64,000 nt of DNA from Elephas maximus indicus (lineage: Eukaryota; Chordata; Mammalia; Proboscidea; Elephantidae). This document shows positions 37,201 to 49,200 of the stretch, one piece after another. Location of the stretch: NCBI RefSeq assembly GCF_024166365.1, contig NC_064830.1:92124968-92188967 (forward strand). Reading direction: 5' to 3'. The notes beneath the pieces are model-generated. The model searched no databases and was not told the DNA's origin. It worked only from the letters and a program-made list of their open reading frames with translations. Every line of letters begins with the position of its first letter. Position 1 is the stretch's first letter. The position numbers and the translations under genes are program-made.

Positions 37201-40200
37201 ACCCCCAAGCCTCACTGCCCCTCACCTCCCCCACCTCCCCCCCCAGTTCTTGTACCTTGATTCTTTTCTTGAACTTTGTCTTCCTTCCTTTTTGAGGCTC
37301 TCTGGCCTCTACCACATCCTCCACATCCAGGGAGAACTCAAAGCCACCTCCCTATGGATCCTTTTCCCTCCAGAGTTCGGCCCTTCCTCAGCCATTTCTC
37401 TCTCTCTCCTCACAGGTATGGGAGTGTGCCATGTCTCAGGTGACCCCAACTACGTGAGCTTCGATGGCAGTTATCATTCCTTCAGGGGTACCTGTACTTA
37501 CATCCTGGTACAAGTGTGCCACCCCAACAGGGAGCTGCCTTTCTTCAAGATCAGTGCCAAGAATGAGAAGCAGGGTGGCCAAACCCCAGCTTTCTACCTC
37601 CACCATGTCAACATTTACATCAGTGGTTACAATATCACCCTACAAAAGGACCACCATGTGCTGGTAAGCTGGGCAGTGTAACCAGGGCAGGGAGGGAGGA
37701 CGCGAGCTCTGGGGAGAGCCCTGGTCCTTCTTCCTACTCATACACCCTGCCTTCCTCCACAGATCGACGGCAAACCGGTCACTCTTCCTGCAAAAACCCA
37801 GATCCGGCGGGTCACCATTACTGCCAATGGCATCTATACTGTGGTCAGTGCTTACATTGGGCTGATGGTCAAATTTGATGGCGAACATCTCTTAGAGATC
37901 CAAATCCCCAGAGCCTATTACCAAAAGGTAAAGACACAATCTGGCTCTTTGTGAGGGGAGGTACCCTAGGAAGGGACATTGACATCCTCCCAGACCATAG
38001 AGCTCACTCCCCAGAAAGGAGGAAGACCTTGTTATTTAGTATTTCCTCCTCAGCACAGGAAAATCCCTCTGCTCACCCAGGTCTGTGGTATGTGTGGAAA
38101 CTTCAATGGTGAGGAAGAGGATGAACTAATGATGCCTAATGACGAACTAGCCCAGAATGACATAGAATTTGCCAACAGTTGGAAAGATAAGGATGACTCT
38201 GATCCAAGGTAATTGTCACCTAAGACTCTCTACCTTTTCATAGGAACAAGAGTTGGGAATCTAGACTGTCTGGCATACCTGGGAATGGAAGACCAGAACA
38301 TTCCTTTATGTATATAATTTGAAGGGGGATGGCTTCTGGGTTCCAGAGTTGCTGGACCCTATTTGGGGAAACATGACAGTCTTCCCTTCTTTGCTTCAAA
38401 ACTTGGAAGGAGACTGAGGCTACCATGGAAGGTTGGTCAGAGCTGGGACAGGTTTCCCAGTGAGAAGAAACAGGGTTGGGAGTAGTCGATAGTTCTCCCA
38501 GGGTCTTTGACCCAAATCGTTTTCATAGGTAGGGCAGTGGCTGGCCTGTGCTTACCCCTTTCCCTTCCCAGTTGCCAACGAGATGACCGGGAGGCTCGGC
38601 TAGAACACCGGGAGAACCCGAATACGAACTGCAAGCCAGATGACCTAGTGAGGGCCCAGCAGCAATGCCAAGCAGCCTTTCAGGGTTCTGGCTGGTCTGA
38701 ATGTGCCACCCAAGTGGTCCCCAAACCCTTCCTGATTGGCTGTACCTACAATCTCTGTGAGTTTAGAGGTGAAAACCGTGCCATCTGTGATGCTCTGCAA
38801 GCCTTTGGAGTCGCCTGCCAGGCCCAGGGGCTTACGCCTCCATTTTGGAGAAACAATAGCTTCTGCCGTGAGTGTCCCCTATAATACGTCCCCTATGGTC
38901 GCCTCAGAAGCCCTGGTAGCACAGTGGTTAAAGCGCTCAGCTGCTAACTGCAAAGTCAATGGTTTGGACCCACCAGCCACTCCTTGAGAGAAAGATGTGG
39001 CAGTCTGCTTCCGTAAAGATTTACAGCCTTGGAAACCTTATGGGGCGTTTCTACTCTGTCCTATAGGGTCTCTATGAGTCAGAATCAACTTGATGGCAAT
39101 GGGTTTGATTTTATGGTCACCTCAGAAACGCTCTAAATCTTGTTTCTGTGTATCCCTTAAGGCTCTCCTTCTCTCCTTTCCAGTTGCTTCTAACCTAGTC
39201 TGACCGTGTTGTCTCCCTCACATGTGCTCTTTCCAGTAACCTCTTCACCAGTACTGCTGCCACCAGGACTGCCTCTTGGCTGCTGCTCATTGACTCCTTT
39301 GCCAACGCTGTCTTTCCAAAGGAAATATGATTGGGTTGCTCCCCTGCATGGCTATTGCCTGCAAGATTAAGTCCAAGTGAATGTCCATCTTCACATCAGC
39401 CTGCACCCAACATTCCCACTGCCTTCCCACACCTCCTTGCCTTTATATGCACTGTTCCCTGTGCCTGGAAAGCTCTTCTGTCTTCTCCCCTTGTAAAAAT
39501 GGCATGGTGGAGGCACCTGACCTCCTCAACTAACTTCACAAATAAGAAGGAGAATCAAGATCAACAGCCCAAGGCTGATTCCTATGAGACAGAGATCAGC
39601 CATACTTCCTCTCTCCAACCTTTTTTCTAATTTTGACACCAACCATCCCTCTCACAGCACTCTCTACTTCTCTGCTGGGTTCTATAATTCATTGCAATGG
39701 TCATACAGAACTCACAGACCATACCCACAGTTATGGGGTTTGTTAGGGAAGTAACAGTGTACAATTCAGGTTCAGGAACCCTCAGGATACAGTTCTTCGA
39801 TCAGGACAACCTCTTCTCGGTCGTGCTACAGGCAAGCCTCTCTCCCTGGCCTTTGGCCCCTCGGCCTGGCCTCTGCCATGCTCAAGCAAGTGTTATGAAG
39901 CTCTTTTAGCTCTGACATTAAGTGCCCAGAGGCACCCCACTCCACCTGGAAACCGTGGCCTGAAGGCGCTCAGCTCTCTCCCTCTGTGGGACGGCACATC
40001 CACTGCCTCATCTCCTGCTGGTGGGTCACAGGTCAGAGAACCTAAGTCCGTCCAGTGCCCAGAGGCACCCAACTCTGCTAGCAAGCCTCCTGCCTGAAGG
40101 CGCTCAGCTCTCTTGCTCTGTGGGTCAGCACACCCATCGGGCTGTGCTGCTGGTCTCCTGGTTCTGCTGCCTCTGCCACTGCTTCTTGCTATCTTCAGTG

Positions 40201-43200
40201 TTACAGCTCTCACTTTCTCTGGGACTCCTGGTTCCAGGAGTTTCTCAGCACGGGGATCCTGGATCCAAAGGACTTGCTCCACTCCCAGCTCTTCTTTCTT
40301 GATGGTCATGAGGTCCCCCTGTCTGCCTCTGGGAGAGCTCATTTTAAGCCTAGCAAGATGGCAAAACTGCCCAATCACCTCCTTAGAGTTCCATACGTCT
40401 TATTTTCATGGTCCTACCCTCACAAGGGTGTCAAGAACCGTATCTGCATTATTAGCAAGTTGTTCAATCCCCTTGATGGGCCACAAGCACTTCATTTGCA
40501 TAGTCCCACCTAGTCGTTTGGTAGGAGTTACAAAGGCTATGGCCAGAAGAGCCGTATAAAGTAATTCACTGCTCTGCACCCTTCCAGGTAGATCCGTAGG
40601 CCTCCTTCCGAAGATCTTTCCTTAGAAAAAATAATTTTCGAGATGTCATTCATATACCATCATATTCACCCTTTTAAAAGTGTACAATTCAGTGGTTTTT
40701 AGTATATATGTAAGGCTATACAACCATCACCACTATCTAATTTCAGAATCTTTAAAATTTTCGAACAACGATTAAATTGTTTTTAGTCCATAATACATTC
40801 ACATGGTTCAAAACTAAAAAGTATTAAAAGATACCCAATGGAAAGTCTCCTTCCCATCCTGACCTCAGTCTGCCTAGTTCCCAGCCTGCCAAGGTACCTG
40901 CTCTTAGCAGCAGCTGGGTTTTCTTCCAGTGATCTTTTATTTATGCATGTACAAACACATAAATCTATATATTTATTTTCTCATGAATGGTAGCATACTA
41001 GTATTTTGCAGTTTATTATGTTTAATAGAATTTATTTTTTAGAGCAGTTTTAGGTTCCCAGAAAAATTGCTCAGAACACAAAGAATTCTTATATATCCTT
41101 TCTCCGTACTCCCAATTTTCTTTATTATTAACATTTTACTTAGTGTGGTGCATTTGTTATAGTTGACGAACCAATGCTGATGCATTAACTAAAGTCGATA
41201 GCTGACATCAGGGTTCACTCTTTGTGTTGTACAGTTCTATGGGTTTTAACAAATGCATAAAGTTGTGTATCCACCATTACCGTATCATGCAGAATAGTTT
41301 CACTGCCCTACAAATGCTCCACCTATTCATCCCTCCTTCCCAGATCCCTGACCACCACTGATCTTTTTACTGTCTCCATAGTTTCATCTTTTCCAGAATG
41401 TCATATAGTTGGAATCATACAATATATAGCCTTTTCAGACTGACTTCTTTCACTTAGCTATCTGCATCTAAGGTTCCTTTGTGCCTTTTCGTGGCTTGAT
41501 AGTTCGTTTCTTTTTATTGCTGTATAATATTCCATCACATAGATGTACCACAGTTGGTTTATCCATTCCCCTTTCAAGTGACATTGTGGTTGATTCTAAT
41601 TTTTGGCAATTATGAATAAAGCTGCTATAAACATGTGTAGTTTTTTTTGTGGACATATCTTTGATTCATTTGGATAAAAACCTAGGAGCATGTTGGCTGG
41701 ATTGTATGGTAAGCTTATCTTAGCTTTGTGAGAAACTGCCAAGCTGTCTTCTAAAGTGGCTGTACCATTTTACCTTCCCATCATCAATGATTAAGGGTTA
41801 GTATTGCTCCACATCCTTAGCAGCACTTGGTGTCTTCAGTGTTCTGGATTTTAGCCCCTCTATTTTTTTTTTAATAGGTGAGAAAAAAAAATTTTTTTTT
41901 TTAATAGGTGAGTAGGAGCCCTTGTGGCATAGTGGTTAAGAGCTCGGGTACTAACCAAAAGGTCAGCAGTTCAAAACCACCAGCCCTCCTTGGAAACCCT
42001 ATGGGGCAGTTCTACTCTGTCCTATAGGGTTGCTATGAGTTGGAACCAACTTGAGGGCACCTAACAACAACAATAGATAGGTAGTGGTATTTCATCGTTG
42101 TTTTAATTTACAGTTTCATAATGACATATGATGTTGAGCATCTTTTCATATGCTTATTTGTCATCTGTCCATCTTCTTTGCAGAGATGTCTGTTCAGATC
42201 TTTTGCCCATTTTGTATTTGAGTCGTTTGTTTTCATTTGTTGAGTTTTAACAGTTCCTTGTGTATTTTGGATACAAGTCCTTTATCTTATCAGATAAGTA
42301 TTTTGCAAAGATTTTCTCCCAGTCTGTGGCTTATCTTTTTATTCTCTTAACAGTGTCTTTTGCAGAGCAGAAGTTAATTTTAATGAAGTCCAATTTATCA
42401 TTTTTTTTTTCTGTTACAAATTTTACTTTTGGTGTTATATCTAAAAAGTCATTACAAAACCCAGGGTCACCTAGATTTTCTCTTAAGTTATCTTCTAGAG
42501 GTTTTATAGCTTTATGTTTTACATTTAGGTATACGGTCCATCCTGAGTTAGTTTTTGTGAAGGTAAAAGGTCTAGCTAGTTGTTCCAAAGTCCCTGCGTG
42601 GCACAAACGGTTAAGCACTTGACTACTAGCCAGAAGGTTGGTGGTTTGAACCCATCCAGAAGCACCCTGGAAGACAGGCCTGGCAATCTGTTTCCAAAAG
42701 GTCACAGCCTTGAAAACCCTATGGAACACATAGGGTTGCCATGAGTTGGAAGTGACCTGATGGCAACTAACAGCGACAAGCTAGTTGTTTTGGCATTATT
42801 AAATGACTAGTCTGTCTTTTCCTCACTGACTTGAGACACCACAATTTATTGTATACTAAATCCCTATTTGGGCCCACATCTGGGCTTTCTGTCCTGTACC
42901 GTTGGTGCATCTGCCTCTTCATGTGCCAGGAACACAATGTTGTGTTATTGAGAATTTCAAATGTGTTTTAATTTCTGGTAGGGATATTTACTACTCACTG
43001 CTCTTCATTTTTAGATTTGCCTTGGCTTTTCTAGTTTCTTCATTTCAACTTTAAAATCTTCTTGTTCTATTAAAAATAAAAACCTTGTTCGTATATTTTA
43101 TTGGGATTAAGTTAAATGTATCAACTTAGAAGGAACTGACATCTTTATGTTGTTGACTTCCTATCCGTGAACATGGTAGGCATTTCCATTTTTTCATGAG

Positions 43201-46200
43201 TACTTTTGCTGGAAGGCCTTTCTTTAACTCCCCAGAGTTCATATCTCCCTGCTCTGTGTTCTGTTATACCTTGTCCACACACGCCTGTCACCCCGTTAAC
43301 TGACCATACCAAGGCCATGTTGCTGGCTGACCTCTGTCTCCCACATTCAGTTAGGAGAGTCGTCCTTATTTTTTTTTCCACCCCTCAGGGCCTGGCATAT
43401 AGTTCGTGATCAGAAATTGTTTGTTGAATGAAATAAGGAAAGGAAGAAAAATCCCCAAATCTTGTAACCCCTATTACTTCATGTATCACAGACTCAGCTA
43501 CCACTTCAGGGCTGAGAAAGTTGCCCCAAATCTCATAGCCCCAAAGAAAAAGCGCCTAGCTTGGTTTCTATATTCCCTGTCCCCTGCCTCACAGTCCCTG
43601 TCCCCCTCCACTTACCCCACTTTCCCTTCCACCCCACAGCTCTAGAATGCCCCGCCTATAGCAGCTACACACACTGCGTTCCCTCCTGCCCGCCTTCCTG
43701 CGGGGACCTGAAGGGCCAATGTGAGGGCACCAAACTCCTCTCCACCTGCCTTGAGGGCTGCATTTGTAACCCTGGCTATGTGCTCAGAGATGACCAGTGC
43801 GTGCTCAGGAATCAGTGCAGCTGCAGGGACGCTGAGGGCGGCATCCTTCCCGTAAGTAGGGACAGGAAATCGGGTTGGGGACCCGCCTTGAGGATGGAGC
43901 TTCCTCTTTCCTCAGCTTCTCAGTCTGGGACATCCATGTCTCTAGGCTGGCTCTGGGGTGTGGAGGCTGATAAGAAGGGCGGGGTGATCTCCAGCCAGGC
44001 CTGGGCTGGGAGGTTTAGATCTGAGAAATCCACCAACTGGGAGGCAACACGGTCTAGTAGAAGGAGCATAGCCTTGGTGCAGGCCGACCTGGGACTGAAT
44101 CCTCGTTGTACTACTGACCAGTCAGATGAACCCTGTTACTTCGCTTTTCTCAACTGTAAAATGAGGTTGGTAGTACATCCTGGGAAACCCCGGTGGTGTA
44201 GTGCTTAAGAGCTATGGCTGTTAAACCAAAAATTTTGGCAGTTCGGATCTACCAGGCACTCCTTGGAAACGCTATGGGGCAGTTCTGCTTTGTCCTGAGT
44301 CGGAATCAACTCGATGGCAACAGGCTTAGTTTTTTTTTTTTTTTAGTACGTTCTGAAGCACAAAGGTAAGACAATACCTCTTAAGGGGCTACAGATGCAC
44401 ATGGATCCAAGTGCCACTGTAACTGGCAGTTGAGGCAGCATGTGGCTAGTGTCAATTAAACCATTCAGACTGTGGGCTTAGGCTGAAGGGGTAATAGGAA
44501 GGAGAATTGGCTTTTCCTTCCTCACTCCCTTGCTCTTCTTGTGGTTTCTACAGGCGGGTAAGACCTGGATGTCCATTGGCTGTACCCAGAGCTGTGTCTG
44601 CACAGAGGGAGTCATTCAGTGCCGGACCTTCCACTGCCCCTCAGGCTCTCACTGCCAGCCCAATGCCAAGGGCAACAGCAACTGTGTACCCGATTGTAAG
44701 GGGAGGGGAGAAAGGAGAGCTCAGGGCGGAGGTGGAGTAAGAGGCAGGAAAAGAAGGGCTTAAACTAGAGAAGCTATGAAGAGAGATGGGCCTGAGCACA
44801 GGCATCAAGGTTGGGCAGCTGAGTCAGGAGGCCTGGGTTCTAATTCCAGCTCTCACCAACTCTATGGCCATGCGCACTGACTCTTTCTGGAACTCATTAG
44901 CTTATGGGCAAAAGGAGGGGACTGGACAAGGAGATCCTGTATGGTTGTTAACTGGACTGGGAGAGGGAGGAAGTTGAAGATCAAGTATCCAGGGAGCTCA
45001 GGGCTAAGAGGCAGGGTGACAGGAGACATCAGGATGGGTGAGGGGATTCTGGGATTGCTGTCTGAGCAGGGTCTCTTTTCAGTGATTGCCCTTCTTGGCA
45101 GGGTTGGATCATTGCTCAGTCTCTGGGGACCCCCATTACCGCACGTTGGATGGCCTAAGCTACCACTTCCAGGGCCGCATGACCTACATTCTGGTAAAGA
45201 CCATAGATGTACTCCCTGATGGGGTGGAGCCCCTGCTCGTGGAGGGTCGCAACAAGATGTACCTGCCCTGGAGCCCAGTCTTCTTGCATGAAGTGTTGGT
45301 ATATGTCTATGGCTTTAGAATCCAGCTCCAGCCTGGCCTGGAGGTTGTGGTAAGAGCGGGGCCAAGGTTGGGAGGGTCTGGGAAGGCAGACCGGGGCTTT
45401 GGAGATGCCTGGAGCAGGGAAGCCAGGACCCCCTGTTTCCTGGGAAGTTCCTGGCAGGGGCAGCCTGGGTGTAAAAGTCAGAATCGGTACCAAGCTTACC
45501 TCATAGGGAGAGGCAGAGGAGGGCAGTGGGATGAAACAAAAGGCTGGAGAGAGACATGGAAAGAGAGAGGAGGAGACAGCACCTGGTGTGACTGTGAGCC
45601 AGGGCTGAAGAAGTACCAGGCCCCCCACTGTGCCAGGTGTTTGAAGGGACCAAGCTGGGGGTGCACCAGGAGTAGACTCAGGAGGCTTCTGCCACATGGG
45701 ATGGCAAGGACATCTGCAGCTTCTGTCTTTCTCTTCCAGGTCAACTATGAGAGGGTCACCATTCCCTACAAGCCCAGTGAGCACCTTCAGGTCTCCCTGC
45801 GATCTCACCGCCTGTACCTGATCACTGACTTCGGGCTGTCCATCAGCTTTGATGGGAACAAAAATGGCGGTACCTGAGTGTTGGGGAGGGGAAACAACAT
45901 CTGAGACAGTGAGAGGGAGAGGGCCTGTGAAGCCAGGGAGTGGGGCGCAAGCTGGGGAGGTGCTGGGAGGATGTGGGAAAGGGGAGAAGCTGCAGAGCAC
46001 GGACAGGGTGTCTTACCTCTGTGCGCCTCCTTCCTTCTGCAGTGATCTCCATGCCCAGCATGTACCAAGGCCTCGTGCGTGGCATGTGTGGAAACTTTGA
46101 CAGAAACCAGAGCAATGACTTAATGTTGCCTGATGGCACCATTACCCACAACGTTAACATCTTTGGCAACAGCTGGGAGGTGAAGACAGCCCAGTCAACC

Positions 46201-49200
46201 CTTGCCCGCGTTCCAAGGTGAGAGGGGTTGGGCAATGAGGGGAGGCCCTGGTAAAAACAGCCCTCAGGGAAATGAGCCACGGCCCAGTGTTTGTCCACAC
46301 TTCGTACCCTCATGTCCTCAGCAAAGGAGGACAAACGAGGGAGAGAGCCCCAAAGAGACTTGCCCTGGTTTCCCTAATTCTGTCCTTTCCTCTCATACTA
46401 ACTAGAGGCACCTGCTTTGTGGAAACCCCAGTCTGAGGAGGGAGAGGCCTTCAGGGGCCATGTGCCCATGCCTGACCCTTAGCTTCAGTCCCCGGTTCTT
46501 CTTCTTCCTCTGAGTTAACATTTGCTGTCTCTGCTTCAGGGCCATACAGGAGGAAGAAGAGGAAGAAGGGGGCTCAGGCTTCCATGCGTCAGTGTGCAGC
46601 CCGGAGCAGCTGGAATTCTTCAACAGCACCCAGACCTGTAGGGTGCTGGCTGACCCCCAGGGCCCCTTTGCTGTGTGTCACCAGACTGTGGCCCCGGAGC
46701 CCTTCCAGGAGTGAGTCTGAAGTCCAGGGTGTGTGGGCAAGGCAGAGGCTCCTGCCCTGTCCTCTCTGCAGGTCCTGCTGTCCTGCTCTGACCTGTGCTT
46801 GGTTCAGTATGCTTTTCTCTCTTTCTGTGGCCTTATTTCCTGGTGACTCTCCCTGCCCCTGCCTAATTTTCTTCTGCTTGGCAGTTTCAGGCCCTCTTCT
46901 GTGGGGTTGAGTAACCTTGCCTCTCCCTCTCTGACAGCCACCCCCCGCCCCACTGTCCCCGCCCCCAGGCACTGCGTGTTTGATCTATGTGCTGCCCGGG
47001 ACCCTGGGGAACGGGAGGAGCGGCGCTGCCAGTTGTTCAGCGGGTATGCCCTCATCTGCCAGGAGGCAGGTGCTGCCCTGGCTGGCTGGCGTGACCGCAC
47101 CAGCTGTGGTGAGGCACTGCCCTTCCCTGGATGCTGGCCCCTAACCCCATTTGTCATTTCTCTCCTCAACCCTGATTCCCCTCCATTTCCCCCCTCAACC
47201 CTGATTCCCCTCCATTTCCCCATCCCCCAGCTCCCCATTTTAAGGTCAGCACACCTTTCCAACCTGACTCCTGCTCTGCCCCCCATTCTAGTTGCCCTAA
47301 AGTGCCACTTGGGAAGCCTCGCCCCACTGGGGCTACCCTCCTGCTCCTTCTCTCCAAGCCCACCTTTGTGCATCCAGTTCCTTCACAGGCCTTGAAGTCT
47401 CTGACAAAAAGACACACAGAGCCAGCCACAAATTCTGGCTTCCCTGCCTGTAACAAGCTCTGCATTCTGTCCGCTCCCCTTCTTCCAACTTTCACCCCCA
47501 TATTGCCCATACCTGTTTGGCCAGCTCCAGCCACCTTCTGACTGTGACTCTGTCCCCTTAGCCTTGGCATGTCCAGCCAACACCGTGTATCAGAGCTGCA
47601 TGACCCCCTGCCCTGCCTCCTGTGCCAACCTAGCGGCGCCCAGGGACTGTGAAGGCCCATGCGTGGAAGGCTGCGCCAACCTCCCTGGCTATGTCTACAG
47701 CGGTGCTCAGAGCCTTCCTCTGGCCGACTGTGGCTGCATCAACGACGGCATGTATTACCAGGTCCGGGCTGCATGTGAAAGGACTCGGGGGAGCAGAGAT
47801 GCAAACATAGAGCCAGCCTAGGGATGAAAACCAGATCTTCTGTTCCTAACCCTACTCCCTTTTCCAGCGGGGCGATAGTTTTGTGACCAAGGATTGCTCC
47901 CAGCGCTGTACCTGTGCCAGCTCTGGGGTCCTCCTGTGTGAGCCCCTTAGTTGCAGTGCTGGAGAGATCTGCACCCTGGGGAACCTCACCCGTGGCTGCT
48001 TCCGAGGTGAGCCTGGCCCGAGGTGGGTGCAAGCTGCCCCCACGCCAAGGCATGTCCCTGGACCAACAATTGCCGTCCCTGTCCCATGCCTGGGACTTCT
48101 CCACACTGATGTCAGAAAGTTTGTGCTGTTTATATCTGCTCTTTCTCACTTGGTCCCTTCCTTTTTTAGGGAGGGGCAAAGGGAAAAAAGGACAAAACAT
48201 TCCCTAAGCATCCGTTCCCTGCCAAGCACTGCACTATATCCTTTTTCTAGCATTAAAACTGAAAAACCAAACCCATTGCTGTCAAATCCAACTCATAGCA
48301 ACATTATAGGACAGAGAGTTTCCAATGAGCAGCTGGTGGATTTGGACCACCGACCTTTTGGTTAGCAGCTTTAGCACTTAACCACTGTACCACCAGCGCT
48401 CCTTCCTCACATTAGCTTTCCATTATCCCCTTTAAGCTTACTTCAGTGCTTGCTGATCAGCATATCATCCCCACTTACAGGTAAAGAGAATGGGGTTCAG
48501 AGAGGTTCAGCAATTTCCCCAAAGCCCAGGGCAAGTGAGTGCAGAGCCAGGATTGGAAGCCAGGCCAGTTGACCCCTGCCAGTCACTCCTAACTATGCAC
48601 TGCTGCTTTCCTTCCCAGGGTCCCAGCCCCCAGCCAGACTATGGCTATGAGTCTCCCGCCAGAATTGGGAGGCTCCCCTTGGTACCTTCTTACAACTCCC
48701 TCATCCTTGCAGAAAGCCCATGTCTACAGAATCCCTGTCAGAATGATGGACGCTGTCGGGAGCAAGGAACCAACTTCACCTGTGAGTGTGAACTTGGTTA
48801 CAGGGGAGACCTCTGCACTGAACCACGGGATGTTCCACCCCTTGAAAAGTTAGGTAAGAACTTCATCCCAGGCCCTGTCTCCTCACAGCTCCTTCCCACC
48901 AATACTGCCACAGAATTACATTATACGTATTAATATGACAATCCCTTGAGATAAACAGGACAAGGATTCTCAAAGAATCAGAGTCCTCATGTTCATCTCC
49001 TACTCACATATTCTGAAATCTTCTCTCTGAACCCTGGCTCCCCACTTCTGTGACCTAAATGCCACACCCCTGCTGTTATTTCCCCATCTTGTACCCCTCC
49101 ATGCCTCTCCAACACTGTTGACTGTTTTTCCCTATTCCAAAACAGAATTTTTGTTTTTACCTATTCCAAAACAGAATTTCCTTGATTCTCTGGGCCAGTG

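Larger units (their letters stand above)
40650..43160 (-). repeat. L1 3'-region fragments, split by two SINEs (ZAN intron 34)
   Basis: AT-rich L1 text: 'tgtacaattcagtggtttttagtatat', 'gggttttaacaaatgcataaagttgtgtatcc', 'attccatcacatagatgtacc'. It continues between and after the AfroSINEs at 41913-42075 and 42591-42777. Non-coding. Confidence 0.6.

Noticed and set aside
45155-46000. 281-codon minus-strand frame over ZAN D4
   Set aside because: Overlaps exons whose + frame is clearly VWD; shadow.
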